From Polycladomyces zharkentensis (GTDB lineage: Bacteria > Bacillota > Bacilli > Thermoactinomycetales > JIR-001), in the NCBI RefSeq assembly GCF_016938855.1, contig NZ_JAFHAP010000014.1:1-64000 (forward strand): 64,000 bases of DNA, in the 5' to 3' direction. The notes beneath the pieces are model-generated. The model was not told the DNA's origin. It worked only from the letters and a program-made list of their open reading frames with translations, and searched no databases. Positions 1 to 7,712 of the stretch are shown piece by piece. Both the position numbers and the translations under genes were made by a program. How positions within the stretch are numbered: position 1 is the first letter of the stretch; every line of letters begins with the position of its first letter.

Positions 1-195
1 TTCAGGCATCCCTTTTGGGAGTGTTTGTATACGGATTTCAACCAATTGACCGAAACAAGGTGGTTAGAAATCATCCCTATCGCTCTCTTTTTCGTGGTGG
101 GGATTATCATCCTAGCTTTGTGGATCTGGAGAAAGATCGTGTACAAGCGTTGTGAGTTAAAAAAATACCGCTTAATCCCGTCGGGCCCGGGGTGA
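1..195 (+). CDS. C-terminal end of a membrane protein (partial)
   Basis: An open frame runs from the window edge to a TGA at 193-195, giving 64 visible residues. It contains one strongly hydrophobic helix (about residues 31-47, IPIALFFVVGIIILALW) followed by a short basic tail (RKIVYKRCELKKYR), as in a protein anchored by a last membrane helix with a cytoplasmic tail. It runs convergently towards the Tad locus. The family cannot be recognised from this fragment, and the start lies outside the window. Confidence 0.5.
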   Translation, partial: FRHPFWECLYTDFNQLTETRWLEIIPIALFFVVGIIILALWIWRKIVYKRCELKKYRLIPSGPG

Positions 196-241
196 TTGGG
201 TAATATACGGGATATGAAATGGGAAATAAGTAGTGGCAATT

Positions 242-273
242 GACAGACCCAGTGAAACAACCACTGGTCTGTC
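242..273. repeat. hairpin at the breakpoint of the tadG remnant
   Basis: GACAGACC(C)AGTG at 242-254 pairs with CACTGGTCTGTC at 262-273, leaving one bulged base. One arm overlaps the truncated tadG start (264-287). The inverted repeat may therefore have formed at the end of the duplicated segment, and it may also act as a weak transcript end between the convergent genes. No T-tract follows on either strand. Confidence 0.45.
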
Positions 274-287
274 AACTTCTTAAACAT
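264..287 (-). pseudogene. first eight codons of a duplicated tadG-like gene
   Basis: On the minus strand ATG at 287-285 opens the codons MFKKLTDQ, the same eight residues that begin the intact tadG-like gene at 5041. The sequence just upstream also matches (GGTACC and the spacing to the ATG). Identity stops after codon 8. This is the scar of a duplication that copied a VWA gene together with its following intergenic region and the start of the next gene. Confidence 0.7.
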
Positions 288-314
288 GCATGGTACCCCC
301 TATGAATTTGGAGA

Positions 315-335
315 ATGGCCCTTAATCAGGGCCAT
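315..335 (-). repeat. intercistronic hairpin downstream of vwa copy 1
   Basis: ATGGCCC at 315-321 and GGGCCAT at 329-335 form a perfect 7-bp stem just after the stop of the VWA gene. The equivalent hairpin follows VWA copy 2 at 5068-5086. It lacks a T-tract, so mRNA stabilisation or processing is more likely than termination. Confidence 0.5.
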
Positions 336-341
336 CAACGC

Positions 342-1667
342 CTATTGGTTGCTTTGTTGATTGATTTTGTTTTTAGCATCTTCGTAGACCTTGGTCCCTT
401 CTTTAAGTCTATTAGTAGAATTACTATTTAATTCGTCCAAAAGTTGTTCATACTTTTGGGTAATGAAATTTTGAATCATATTTTGTCTATCAGTTATATA
501 GGAATATAACAACATACCATCAATTTTCCCTTTTTCACTCAGATAATTTTTAGCATCTATAATATGTTGAGTCTCTGTATTTAAAGTACTTGTACCTAAA
601 TCCAATAATTTCCCAAGAGTGTCCAGTTTATTAGTGCTTTCTTTTAGTACATTATCTGTATCTTTTGATAACCACTCGCCCCATTTTTTGCTTAATTCAT
701 CATACTGCTGATTAAAATACGCTTTCAGATCCTCTTGATTGTTAACCGTATAATAGGTTCCCCCGCCGGACTGGGCCACTTGCTGAAGTGCTTTTTGACC
801 CGCATTGTCTACATCGAAACCGATAATATTGACAACTGCTTTGACGTTGGAGTTATGTAGTTGTTGAGCCTCTTGCACCGGATTTCCTCCACAGGTTTCA
901 ACGCCATCACTTACGATATAGATGATGTTTTCTGCATTTGACTGTGCGCTTAAATCTTGTTGGGCAGAACGAATCGCCAATGCCAGTGGTGTCCATCCCG
1001 TTGGTGTAAATTTGTTAAGTGAGCTTTGGAACTTTTGGTTATCGTATGCTCCCAGAGGGTACACCACCTCAGAACTATTACAGGAGATTGCTTTATCCTT
1101 ATTTTGATTACTCCCTTTGTGTCCATATACACGAAGTGCGACACTGGCACCTTGTGGCATTGAAGCAACAAATTGATTGATCGCTTCTTTGGCAAGGTCC
1201 ATCTTTGTTTTTCCGCCAATTTGCTCAGCCATGCTCCCACTGGAATCCAGGAGAACTTCAATGTTTATTTTTTTATTTAATTTTAAATCAGGATTTTTTA
1301 TATCACCTCGTGGACCTGCTGTAGGTCCTTTAAAACTGGTATCCAACTGATTCATTTTTTCTATGACAGGATTATAATCTTCAGCCAACAACGCAACTAA
1401 ATAATTATACACCTTTTCAGGGGGCAGATTTGGGGGTAATTTATCTAACTCTGCCTGTACCTTCGCTTTATCATACTTGCTTCCCCCATATTTCCCCGGT
1501 CCACGCTTTAGTACTTCTTTAAAAGTTGTCGGTGCTTTTGGAGCAGTAGCTGGAGTAAGCTTCTCATTTACTGTATTTCTATTATTCATTTCTTTATTTG
1601 TCGTTGGTTGTTGGGAACAACCAACCACCAAAAAAAGGGATATTATCGTGATAATGATTTTTTTCAT
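342..1667 (-). CDS. VWA-domain lipoprotein, copy 1 (YwmC/YwmD-like)
   Basis: The product has 441 residues. A lipoprotein signal peptide ends in the lipobox VVGC with lipid Cys17, so it is a membrane-anchored extracellular protein. A low-complexity linker and a helical region precede a von Willebrand A domain (about 133-325). The metal site looks complete: DSSGS at 141-145, Thr226, and Asp254 in VSDG. The C-terminal 110 residues are predicted helical. From memory it resembles B. subtilis YwmC/YwmD. VWA proteins are frequent partners in Tad loci, where they may bind pilins or the envelope; that role is inferred. It is the last gene of the Tad cluster and a paralogue of the gene at 5096. The VWA cores are almost identical, while the C-terminal thirds are much more diverged. 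Confidence 0.85.
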   Translation of the reverse strand: MKKIIITIISLFLVVGCSQQPTTNKEMNNRNTVNEKLTPATAPKAPTTFKEVLKRGPGKYGGSKYDKAKVQAELDKLPPNLPPEKVYNYLVALLAEDYNPVIEKMNQLDTSFKGPTAGPRGDIKNPDLKLNKKINIEVLLDSSGSMAEQIGGKTKMDLAKEAINQFVASMPQGASVALRVYGHKGSNQNKDKAISCNSSEVVYPLGAYDNQKFQSSLNKFTPTGWTPLALAIRSAQQDLSAQSNAENIIYIVSDGVETCGGNPVQEAQQLHNSNVKAVVNIIGFDVDNAGQKALQQVAQSGGGTYYTVNNQEDLKAYFNQQYDELSKKWGEWLSKDTDNVLKESTNKLDTLGKLLDLGTSTLNTETQHIIDAKNYLSEKGKIDGMLLYSYITDRQNMIQNFITQKYEQLLDELNSNSTNRLKEGTKVYEDAKNKINQQSNQ

Positions 1668-1689
1668 TCTTCTTCACTTCCTTTAATAA

Positions 1690-1722
1690 GTACGACATAT
1701 GGCCATAGGCCATATGTCGTAC
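1690..1722 (-). repeat. perfect 15-bp intercistronic hairpin, copy 1
   Basis: GTACGACATATGGCC at 1690-1704 is followed by ATA and its exact complement to 1722. The hairpin lies between the upstream membrane-protein gene and VWA copy 1. A near-identical hairpin occupies the same position before VWA copy 2 (6441-6472), so it was copied with the duplicated unit and kept. It is probably an mRNA-processing or attenuation structure. Confidence 0.7.
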
Positions 1723-1774
1723 AAAAGGTTTGCCCATACCGGCAGACTCAGCAGCCTTACAAGCCAATCATTTA

Positions 1775-2812
1775 TTATTTGACCTCTCTAAAGTGTTGAT
1801 CAAGATCATCAACTGTTTGTACCTTTTTTATATCATATTCGTTGGGATCACAAATATAGGTCTGGTACGGAAAATATTTTAATTGTGTATCAAAGTTTAC
1901 TGAGGATACCCCTTTTTTTAGCAATACAGGATCAAAGTATTGGGCAATCAACCGAAGCTCCGTTATACCATGTTTTCTCAATTCTGTAATTAACCGAAAC
2001 AAATTTTCTTTCTCTTCTGTTGGGTTCACAGTTTTAATGACATATATACGGAGATCGTGAACATATCCTTTGTTTTCTTTCCGATATTCCTTGTAAGTTA
2101 ATACTTTATTTAGTTTAACAGCCTTTTTTTCATCTGTTTCATCGATAGCGACAGCCGATTCAATTGTTACATGTTCTGGATAGATACTTTTCACTATGGG
2201 TGTAACTTCCTCTGTTGATTGTTTTACCCATAATCTTTGAATATAACCATCCACAATCCCATAAACTTCATCTTTCGTCACCGGAAAAAACAGTTTTGGA
2301 TCATCAGCAGGATGAACAACTAATTGGTACGCTCCCGTCTGCCAAATGTACTTCTCCTGATCCACCACAAACTTCTTATGATACTTTTTTTCCAGATAGG
2401 ATTGAACTTCCGATTTGATGCTGGGTGCTTGTTGTTGCATACCCATTTGAAGAGGGGAGAACAAAGCTGTTCCAAGCAGATAGGCAATTCCATAATGCAA
2501 CAGATAAGCTACAACTGTAGTGACTGCAATCAAAACCCATGGTCTCTTTTTACCTTCGGTATCTTCTGTTTCATCCAAATCATGTTTGGCTCTTTTCTCC
2601 TTTATAATCGCAAATACGAATGCATCTATAATACCAATAACCCAAATACTGTTATATAGAAGGTTCATTTTTCCCAACGCTAAAATATTTAATACTGCCA
2701 GAATTAATTGGATCACCACAAAGATGAACCCTTTGATCTTTTGTCGATTATAGATCTGACCAATCCCCGGATAAACAATGGAGAGCACAGTGGCTAAAAT
2801 CACGTTCTTCAA
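1775..2812 (-). CDS. four-helix membrane protein with large C-terminal soluble domain
   Basis: The product has 345 residues. The start is TTG at 2812, chosen because GGAGG sits 7 nt upstream and the preceding gene ends at 2825. The N-terminal motif PGIGQIYN, followed by a helix, resembles the opening of TM2/DUF5683-like small membrane domains. Hydrophobic segments lie near residues 4-18, 29-48, 53-72 and 93-118. The remaining 220 residues are soluble, rich in Lys/Glu/Tyr, and match no family I can name. It sits between the pilin-lipase and VWA copy 1, so a role in the Tad envelope apparatus is inferred from position only. Confidence 0.75.
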   Translation of the reverse strand: MKNVILATVLSIVYPGIGQIYNRQKIKGFIFVVIQLILAVLNILALGKMNLLYNSIWVIGIIDAFVFAIIKEKRAKHDLDETEDTEGKKRPWVLIAVTTVVAYLLHYGIAYLLGTALFSPLQMGMQQQAPSIKSEVQSYLEKKYHKKFVVDQEKYIWQTGAYQLVVHPADDPKLFFPVTKDEVYGIVDGYIQRLWVKQSTEEVTPIVKSIYPEHVTIESAVAIDETDEKKAVKLNKVLTYKEYRKENKGYVHDLRIYVIKTVNPTEEKENLFRLITELRKHGITELRLIAQYFDPVLLKKGVSSVNFDTQLKYFPYQTYICDPNEYDIKKVQTVDDLDQHFREVK

Positions 2813-2824
2813 TGCTAAGCCTCC

Positions 2825-4015
2825 TCATCTTGGCATTAGGTTTTTATCTGGGCTCCCGCTGAAATAGGGTGCAAAACCTTTTAGTGGATGTCTGCTGTAA
2901 GTGGATGGTGCTGTAAACAACAAATATGTTGAGCTGTCTTTTAATGTTTCAAGATACGACCGGTCATTCTTCTTGGTAATAGATCCGTCATATCCAATCT
3001 CATACTGTGAACCCTGTGGTTTTACTCCGAATTCGGAAACCATGTCACCTGATAATGTATAGTTTCGAATCTGATTGGAGTAATCTTTGCTCATCTGTTC
3101 CTTGGTCATATTGGGATTATCATCACCGGTTTTAAAAGGATTTCTTCCATGAACAAGATCATTAACCACATCAAGTACTACCTTGCCTCGTGCAATGGGA
3201 TTTGGATTAGCCATATCTATCGCCATTTTCCCTGCACTCTTATGAGGCATTTCACCCGGGCCACTAAAGCCAACTGCAGGTAAATTTTCTTCCATAGCCT
3301 GATGTTGGGCTATGGCCATTCCCAACGAATGCCCTGAATGAACAAACGATTTTGCTTTCCCTCCATGTCTACGCTTCACAAAATCTGTAAATTTCTTCGC
3401 ATCATTAAATTGTGGGTTTTGGCGTTCAAAAACCAAAGTTGCATCAGCTACAATGTCTTTCTTATCATCTGTACCTCTGTGTACTACTACTATTTCTCCC
3501 GTTTTCTGATTCTTAAAAGCTATTCCATGATATCCTGTTTTCGGATTGTCATATGTCTCCAATACATCCCATTCTTTACCACCGTTTAATATTTTCATCG
3601 CTAGTGCGTATTGTCGCTTTTCATCCTCATCTTTTCCTGGATCAAACTTAAAATCCCCTTTGTAATCATAATATGATAAAGTACATAAAGCATAAAACTC
3701 TGCATCGGATGTCTTTACTCCTTTTAGATCCTTTGGCCAATTGGGTTTGCTTGGTTTATTGCCACTAGAGCCTTTATGCAATGGCCCTTTTACAGCAATC
3801 GGCTGCTGTTTAATGGGCACCGGTTCACCTCTTAATATCTTAGCAACAGTATTTTGTACAATTGAAGCACCGTCATCTTTTAGAGTCAAATAAAGTACAG
3901 TGGCTAAAACAATGGCTCCTAACAAAATTACCACATATTCCAGTGTGGATCCACCGGATCGATCTGTAAAACACTTTCTGATGCCCGACATTAGTCTCTT
4001 TATTCCATGCCCCAT
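2825..4015 (-). CDS. Flp-type prepilin N-terminus fused to a class 3 lipase-like domain
   Basis: The product has 396 residues. Residues 19-27 (RSGGSTLEY) and the following hydrophobic stretch reproduce the class III prepilin signal of the flp product at 6477: cleavage is predicted after Gly21, with Glu26 at mature position +5. After a Pro/Lys-rich linker (60-100) comes an alpha/beta-hydrolase of the lipase class 3 type. It has an oxyanion-like HRGT at 179-182, a nucleophile elbow GHSLG at 228-232 with Ser230, and plausible triad partners Asp324 (GDMVS) and His376. Prepilin peptidase processing would place a hydrolase in or on the pilus, or tether it to the membrane. Substrate is unknown; lipids or esters are likely from the family. 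The gene follows the TadE-like gene with a 34-nt gap. An alternative is a membrane-anchored lipase that borrowed only a TM helix. Confidence 0.85.
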   Translation of the reverse strand: MGHGIKRLMSGIRKCFTDRSGGSTLEYVVILLGAIVLATVLYLTLKDDGASIVQNTVAKILRGEPVPIKQQPIAVKGPLHKGSSGNKPSKPNWPKDLKGVKTSDAEFYALCTLSYYDYKGDFKFDPGKDEDEKRQYALAMKILNGGKEWDVLETYDNPKTGYHGIAFKNQKTGEIVVVHRGTDDKKDIVADATLVFERQNPQFNDAKKFTDFVKRRHGGKAKSFVHSGHSLGMAIAQHQAMEENLPAVGFSGPGEMPHKSAGKMAIDMANPNPIARGKVVLDVVNDLVHGRNPFKTGDDNPNMTKEQMSKDYSNQIRNYTLSGDMVSEFGVKPQGSQYEIGYDGSITKKNDRSYLETLKDSSTYLLFTAPSTYSRHPLKGFAPYFSGSPDKNLMPR

Positions 4016-4049
4016 TCCTATTTCCCCTTTTCAAAGAACAGTACTCTTT

Positions 4050-4436
4050 TTATCTCACAATCGGAGCCTCAGCAGTTTGATCGTAATCAAACGGATTGGA
4101 TGACATAAACAATACATCAATCTTTGTGTGTGCTTTGGCTACCACTTTATCCTCATAAAATGTAATATCGAATTGGCTGAGACGGTAAAATCCGGACCCG
4201 CCAAAAGAGGCTTTCCCTTGTTGAATGGCTTTTTCTTTATCACCTGTAACTGACGCCACGCGAACCGCATCTCGTAACGCTGCTTGTGTATCCATAATAG
4301 CTAATCCGGCAATCGCAAACTGAAATACAAAAAAAGCCATCATCAAAAAGAGGGGTAAAATGATGACAAATTCAACGGTGGAACCACCACTGCGGTGTTG
4401 ACGGCTAAACTTCACAACCTTTTTCATCCACTTCAT
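4050..4436 (-). CDS. tadE: TadE-like minor pseudopilin
   Basis: The product has about 128 residues. I chose the second ATG (4436) because GGGAG lies about 9 nt upstream; 4442 is also possible. It has a basic N-terminus, then the motif RSGGSTVEF and a long hydrophobic helix (IILPLFLMMAFFVFQFAIAG), which is the TadE/class III prepilin layout with Glu at mature +5. A soluble tail of about 75 residues follows. TadE-type pseudopilins are cleaved by the Tad prepilin peptidase and help pilus assembly at the membrane. It lies directly after the TadG-like gene (14-nt gap) and before the pilin-lipase. Confidence 0.8.
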   Translation of the reverse strand: MKWMKKVVKFSRQHRSGGSTVEFVIILPLFLMMAFFVFQFAIAGLAIMDTQAALRDAVRVASVTGDKEKAIQQGKASFGGSGFYRLSQFDITFYEDKVVAKAHTKIDVLFMSSNPFDYDQTAEAPIVR

Positions 4437-4456
4437 GGTCATTCTCTCCCGCGAGT

Positions 4457-5041
4457 TTAATAGTTGATTTCAATAGATTTCTCCGGCAATAATTTTAAGT
4501 ACAGCCGACTGGGGCCATAACCTGTTCCCTCGATATATCCACTTACATAATCCCAGTCCAATGGTTCATATTTCTTTCGCGCCTCTACCTGAATCCGCCC
4601 ATAAACAGGAAAGATAATTTTCCCTTTGCTATCCCCTCCATTTTTCACTACATAATAACGAACCGTGTTGGCGATCTCATCTCTGTGCTCATCCAATATA
4701 AACTGAACAAACCTCTCTTTGATGACAGGATTGGATAACAGTTTATTCATGATTTGTTCCATCTTCTTTTCGTTATTCAGATCATGTTCTGAGTCTTTTA
4801 GTTCATCGGGGATCGGGATGGCTTCGTTTTTTAGGAAGGGGAAAAAATCTGCCATGATGAGTTCATCCAATTTCTTGGTCGCTGCCAAACTCCCTGCATC
4901 AGCAGCGACCTGAGCAGAGGAGTGGGTAGCCCAGGCCAGCATGGCGCTTCCCATAAAAAGTGCTAAAATGATGAATCCGGGGAGGATCGCTACCCAAGCC
5001 ACTGTGACATTTCCCCGCTGATCTGTCAACTTCTTAAACAT
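4457..5041 (-). CDS. TadG-like pilus protein (TadG N-terminal domain)
   Basis: The product has 194 residues. AGGAGG lies upstream of ATG 5041. The N-terminus DQRGNVTVAW plus a hydrophobic helix matches the short TadE/G-like N-terminal region, but the prepilin Glu+5 is replaced by Ala15, as expected for TadG-type proteins that are anchored rather than polymerised. The next stretch (HSSAQVAADAGSLAATKK) is the classic helix after the TadG membrane segment. The soluble domain is shorter than proteobacterial TadG and carries no VWA domain. In this locus the separate VWA lipoproteins may supply that function, which is inference. Confidence 0.78.
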   Translation of the reverse strand: MFKKLTDQRGNVTVAWVAILPGFIILALFMGSAMLAWATHSSAQVAADAGSLAATKKLDELIMADFFPFLKNEAIPIPDELKDSEHDLNNEKKMEQIMNKLLSNPVIKERFVQFILDEHRDEIANTVRYYVVKNGGDSKGKIIFPVYGRIQVEARKKYEPLDWDYVSGYIEGTGYGPSRLYLKLLPEKSIEINY

Positions 5042-5067
5042 GCAGGGTACCTCCTATAAATTTGGAG

Positions 5068-5086
5068 ATGGCCCTTAATGGGCCAT
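5068..5086 (-). repeat. intercistronic hairpin downstream of vwa copy 2
   Basis: ATGGCCC at 5068-5074 pairs with GGGCCAT at 5080-5086 around a 5-nt loop, between VWA copy 2 and the TadG-like gene. It is the counterpart of 315-335. Confidence 0.5.
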
Positions 5087-5095
5087 TTATCGTCA

Positions 5096-6415
5096 CTATT
5101 TGCGCTTTTGATTGATTTGGTTTTGCGCATCTTCATATTGGTTTCTTGACTCACCATACCTATCAACAGCGTTTTGCCCTATCTCATCTATAAGCTGTCC
5201 ATGCTTTTTCACAATGTAGTCATGAATTAAATTTGATCTATCTTTAATAAATTGTTCCAGTGACGGAACATCTGATACTTTCTGTTTTGTAACTAAATAT
5301 TCTTTAGCATCCATAAAATGGTTATATTCAATATCTACTTTATTCACTCCATCATTGAGCAGTTTACCTATAGCATCTAATTTTTTACTTGTTTGCTGAC
5401 CAACATCATTTGTATCTTTTGACAACCACTCACCCCATTTTTTGCTTAATTCATCATACTGTTTATTAAAATACGCTTTTAGATCCTCTTGATTGTTAAC
5501 CGTATAATAGGTTCCCCCACCGGACTGGGCCACTTGCTGAAGTGCTTTTTGACCCGCATTGTCTACATCGAAACCGATAATATTGACAACTGCTTTGACG
5601 TTGGAGTTATGTAGTTGTTGTGCCTCCTGCACCGGATTTCCTTCACAAGTTTCAACGCCATCACTTACGATATAGATAATGTTTTCTGCATTTGACTGTG
5701 CGCTTAAATCTTGTTGGGCAGAACGAATCGCCAATGCCAAAGGTGTCCATCCCGTCGGTTGAAATTGGTTAAGCGAGCTTTGGAACTTTTGGTTATCGTA
5801 TGCTCCCAGGGGGTACACCACTTCAGAGCTATTACAGGAGATGGCTTTATCCTTGTTTTGATTACTCCCTTTGTGCCCATATACACGAAGTGACACGTTG
5901 GCACCTTGTGGCATCGAAGCAACAAATTGATTGATGGCTTCTTTGGCAAGATCCATCTTTGTTCGCCCATCAATTTGTTCAGCCATACTTCCACTAGAAT
6001 CCAGGAGAATCTCAATATTCACTTTCTTATTCAACACGCCTGGTGTTTTAATGCTACCTTGAGGACCAACTGGTTTACTAAAGCCAGTATCAAAGTTGTT
6101 CATCTTTGGTATGATTGGATTATAGTCCTCAGCCAGCAATGCCACCAAATAATTGTATAATTTCTCAGGTGGTAGATTTGGGGGGACTTTGTCCAATGCC
6201 GCGTATACTTTCTGTTTGTCGTACTTACTACCACCATATATACCAGGGCCTTGCTTCACTATCCCATCTATTGTTGTTGCCGCTTTTGGTGCTGTAGTCG
6301 GAGTCAGTTCGCTTTTTCTTTCATTCTCTTGATTTGATCCTTTGCTCGATAAGGGTTGTTGGGAACATGCTGCTAATAAAATAAGAGATAACAATAAGGC
6401 GATCATTTTTTTCAT
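5096..6415 (-). CDS. VWA-domain lipoprotein, copy 2 (YwmC/YwmD-like)
   Basis: The product has 439 residues. The signal peptide ends in LAAC with lipid Cys17. The VWA domain spans about 132-325 with metal-binding DSSGS at 139-143 and Asp in VSDG near 252. Across about 205 residues of this core it differs from copy 1 at only about ten positions, whereas the last 105 residues share perhaps a third. It lies between the flp pilin gene and the TadG-like gene, the more typical place, so it is probably the ancestral copy. It is presumably an outer-membrane-leaflet lipoprotein working with the Tad pilus; its ligand is unknown. Confidence 0.85.
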   Translation of the reverse strand: MKKMIALLLSLILLAACSQQPLSSKGSNQENERKSELTPTTAPKAATTIDGIVKQGPGIYGGSKYDKQKVYAALDKVPPNLPPEKLYNYLVALLAEDYNPIIPKMNNFDTGFSKPVGPQGSIKTPGVLNKKVNIEILLDSSGSMAEQIDGRTKMDLAKEAINQFVASMPQGANVSLRVYGHKGSNQNKDKAISCNSSEVVYPLGAYDNQKFQSSLNQFQPTGWTPLALAIRSAQQDLSAQSNAENIIYIVSDGVETCEGNPVQEAQQLHNSNVKAVVNIIGFDVDNAGQKALQQVAQSGGGTYYTVNNQEDLKAYFNKQYDELSKKWGEWLSKDTNDVGQQTSKKLDAIGKLLNDGVNKVDIEYNHFMDAKEYLVTKQKVSDVPSLEQFIKDRSNLIHDYIVKKHGQLIDEIGQNAVDRYGESRNQYEDAQNQINQKRK

Positions 6416-6440
6416 TGTCTTTCACTCCTGATAATAAAGG

Positions 6441-6472
6441 TACGACATATGGCCCACGGGCCATATGTCGTA
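6441..6472 (-). repeat. perfect 15-bp intercistronic hairpin, copy 2, after the flp gene
   Basis: TACGACATATGGCCC at 6441-6455 and its exact complement at 6458-6472 leave a 2-nt loop. The hairpin starts 4 nt after the flp stop. A strong hairpin right behind a pilin gene commonly protects or partly terminates the abundant pilin mRNA, which would give pilin in excess over downstream products. No T-tract follows on the minus strand. Confidence 0.7.
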
Positions 6473-6476
6473 ATGC

Positions 6477-6701
6477 TTAGCTTTTGATTTGGTTAAAGAC
6501 ATTTTGAATTTTTTGCTGCAGGAGACTCTGACCTCCCCCATTTTTAACGTAATTATACAATACTCCGGCCAATGCCACCGCAGCGGCCAATACGACCACA
6601 TACTCAACCGTAGAACCACCTTTACGATCAATCAGCACTTTTTTGAACGCTTCTTTTACGTCTTCCACAGCATGAAATCCTTTGGCCATCCATTTGTTCA
6701 T
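6477..6701 (-). CDS. flp: Flp-type major pilin
   Basis: The product has 74 residues, the usual Flp size. AGGAGG precedes the ATG. A 28-residue basic leader ends in DRKG, then GSTVEY and a hydrophobic stretch (VVVLAAAVALAGVLY). Cleavage is expected after Gly28, leaving Gly29 at +1, Glu33 at +5 and Tyr34. The mature peptide would be 46 residues, typical for Flp filaments. It is encoded after tadC and before VWA copy 2, with an intercistronic hairpin immediately downstream. It is the only complete Flp-like pilin in the locus. Confidence 0.88.
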   Translation of the reverse strand: MNKWMAKGFHAVEDVKEAFKKVLIDRKGGSTVEYVVVLAAAVALAGVLYNYVKNGGGQSLLQQKIQNVFNQIKS

Positions 6702-6783
6702 TTGCCATAACCTCCTATGAATTATTCCTTCTTTCCAATAACAACGAATTAGACTACTTACCTATACTCCTCGCATCACCTCC

Positions 6784-7710
6784 TTAAAAACCTCCTCCTT
6801 CATTGTAAAAGAATTTCAAAGCAAAGCTCCCTAGAATGATTAACATAATCGATGGCGCAATAATCAAACCGCCAATAATGGATATTTTCGGTTCCGCTTT
6901 CCCGGCGGCTTCCTTCGCTTTTTCGGCTCGCATCCTTCTCATTTCTTCGGATTGCTGTGCAAATGTTTGGGAGATGGGCGTTCCCAAACGATGGGCTTGA
7001 ATCAGCGACTGGATCAGTGCTTCCAGCTCGGGTGATTCCGTTCGTTGCAACAACCCCCGATAAGCCGCCTCTCTCTGAACACCAAAATGAATTTCCTGAA
7101 GCATTCGCTTGATCTCTTCACTCAAAGGTCCCTTAGTGGTTTGAACATAATATTCCAGAGCCGTATCCATCCCCATCCCGGCCTGCAAGGTAATACTCAT
7201 CATATCCAAGAAGTCAGGTAATTCATATTGAATCTCTTCCTGCCTTTTCTTGGCCAAGGATCGGATATGAAATATCGGAGCCATATAACCCAAAATGGGG
7301 CCAAAAACCAGCAACATCGGTGCCAATGGCAGTCCCAGTAGGAAGTAGAAAAATCCAATAATCGCTCCTGCCATTGCTCCCACGATCTTGGCACCTTGCA
7401 ATTGTTTCAACGTCAACCCGTACGGATAATTGGCCTTGATCAAATAATCTTCCAACTCAATCGGGTTGCTGAACAACTGAATTTTTTCCCCTACGGGAGC
7501 AAAATGATCAAACCAACCGACTAACCAATCCCACTTATTATGATTGGTTTGGGCATCCAGCTGAGTAATTTGCTCATCTGACAAATACTCGTTGATTTCC
7601 ACCTGTTGTTTCCGGTACTGCACATAGTAATAGCCCGCAATCCCTACGAAAACCCATGCGGCAAACACCAGTATCAACAGGATCATATGCTGATCCATCC
7701 TCAGCCACAT
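6784..7710 (-). CDS. tadC: TadC-like inner-membrane platform protein (T2SSF domain)
   Basis: The product has 308 residues. The N-terminal helix (MILLILVFAAWVFVGIAGYYY) is followed by a cytoplasmic region, a pair of helices (about 115-155), the T2SSF/GspF domain containing the conserved QAGMGMDTALEYY type segment, and a C-terminal helix (IIGGLIIAPSIMLIILGSFALKFF). It would form the membrane platform with TadB under the CpaF ATPase. The stop of tadB lies 2 nt upstream, so the two are translationally coupled. An alternative start is the second Met, 12 nt in. Confidence 0.85.
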   Translation of the reverse strand: MWLRMDQHMILLILVFAAWVFVGIAGYYYVQYRKQQVEINEYLSDEQITQLDAQTNHNKWDWLVGWFDHFAPVGEKIQLFSNPIELEDYLIKANYPYGLTLKQLQGAKIVGAMAGAIIGFFYFLLGLPLAPMLLVFGPILGYMAPIFHIRSLAKKRQEEIQYELPDFLDMMSITLQAGMGMDTALEYYVQTTKGPLSEEIKRMLQEIHFGVQREAAYRGLLQRTESPELEALIQSLIQAHRLGTPISQTFAQQSEEMRRMRAEKAKEAAGKAEPKISIIGGLIIAPSIMLIILGSFALKFFYNEGGGF

Positions 7711-7712
7711 CC

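Noticed and set aside
6422-6631. Minus-strand frame overlapping the flp gene
   Set aside because: Out of frame with the pilin, whose ribosome binding site and prepilin motif are unmistakable; it also runs through the hairpin.
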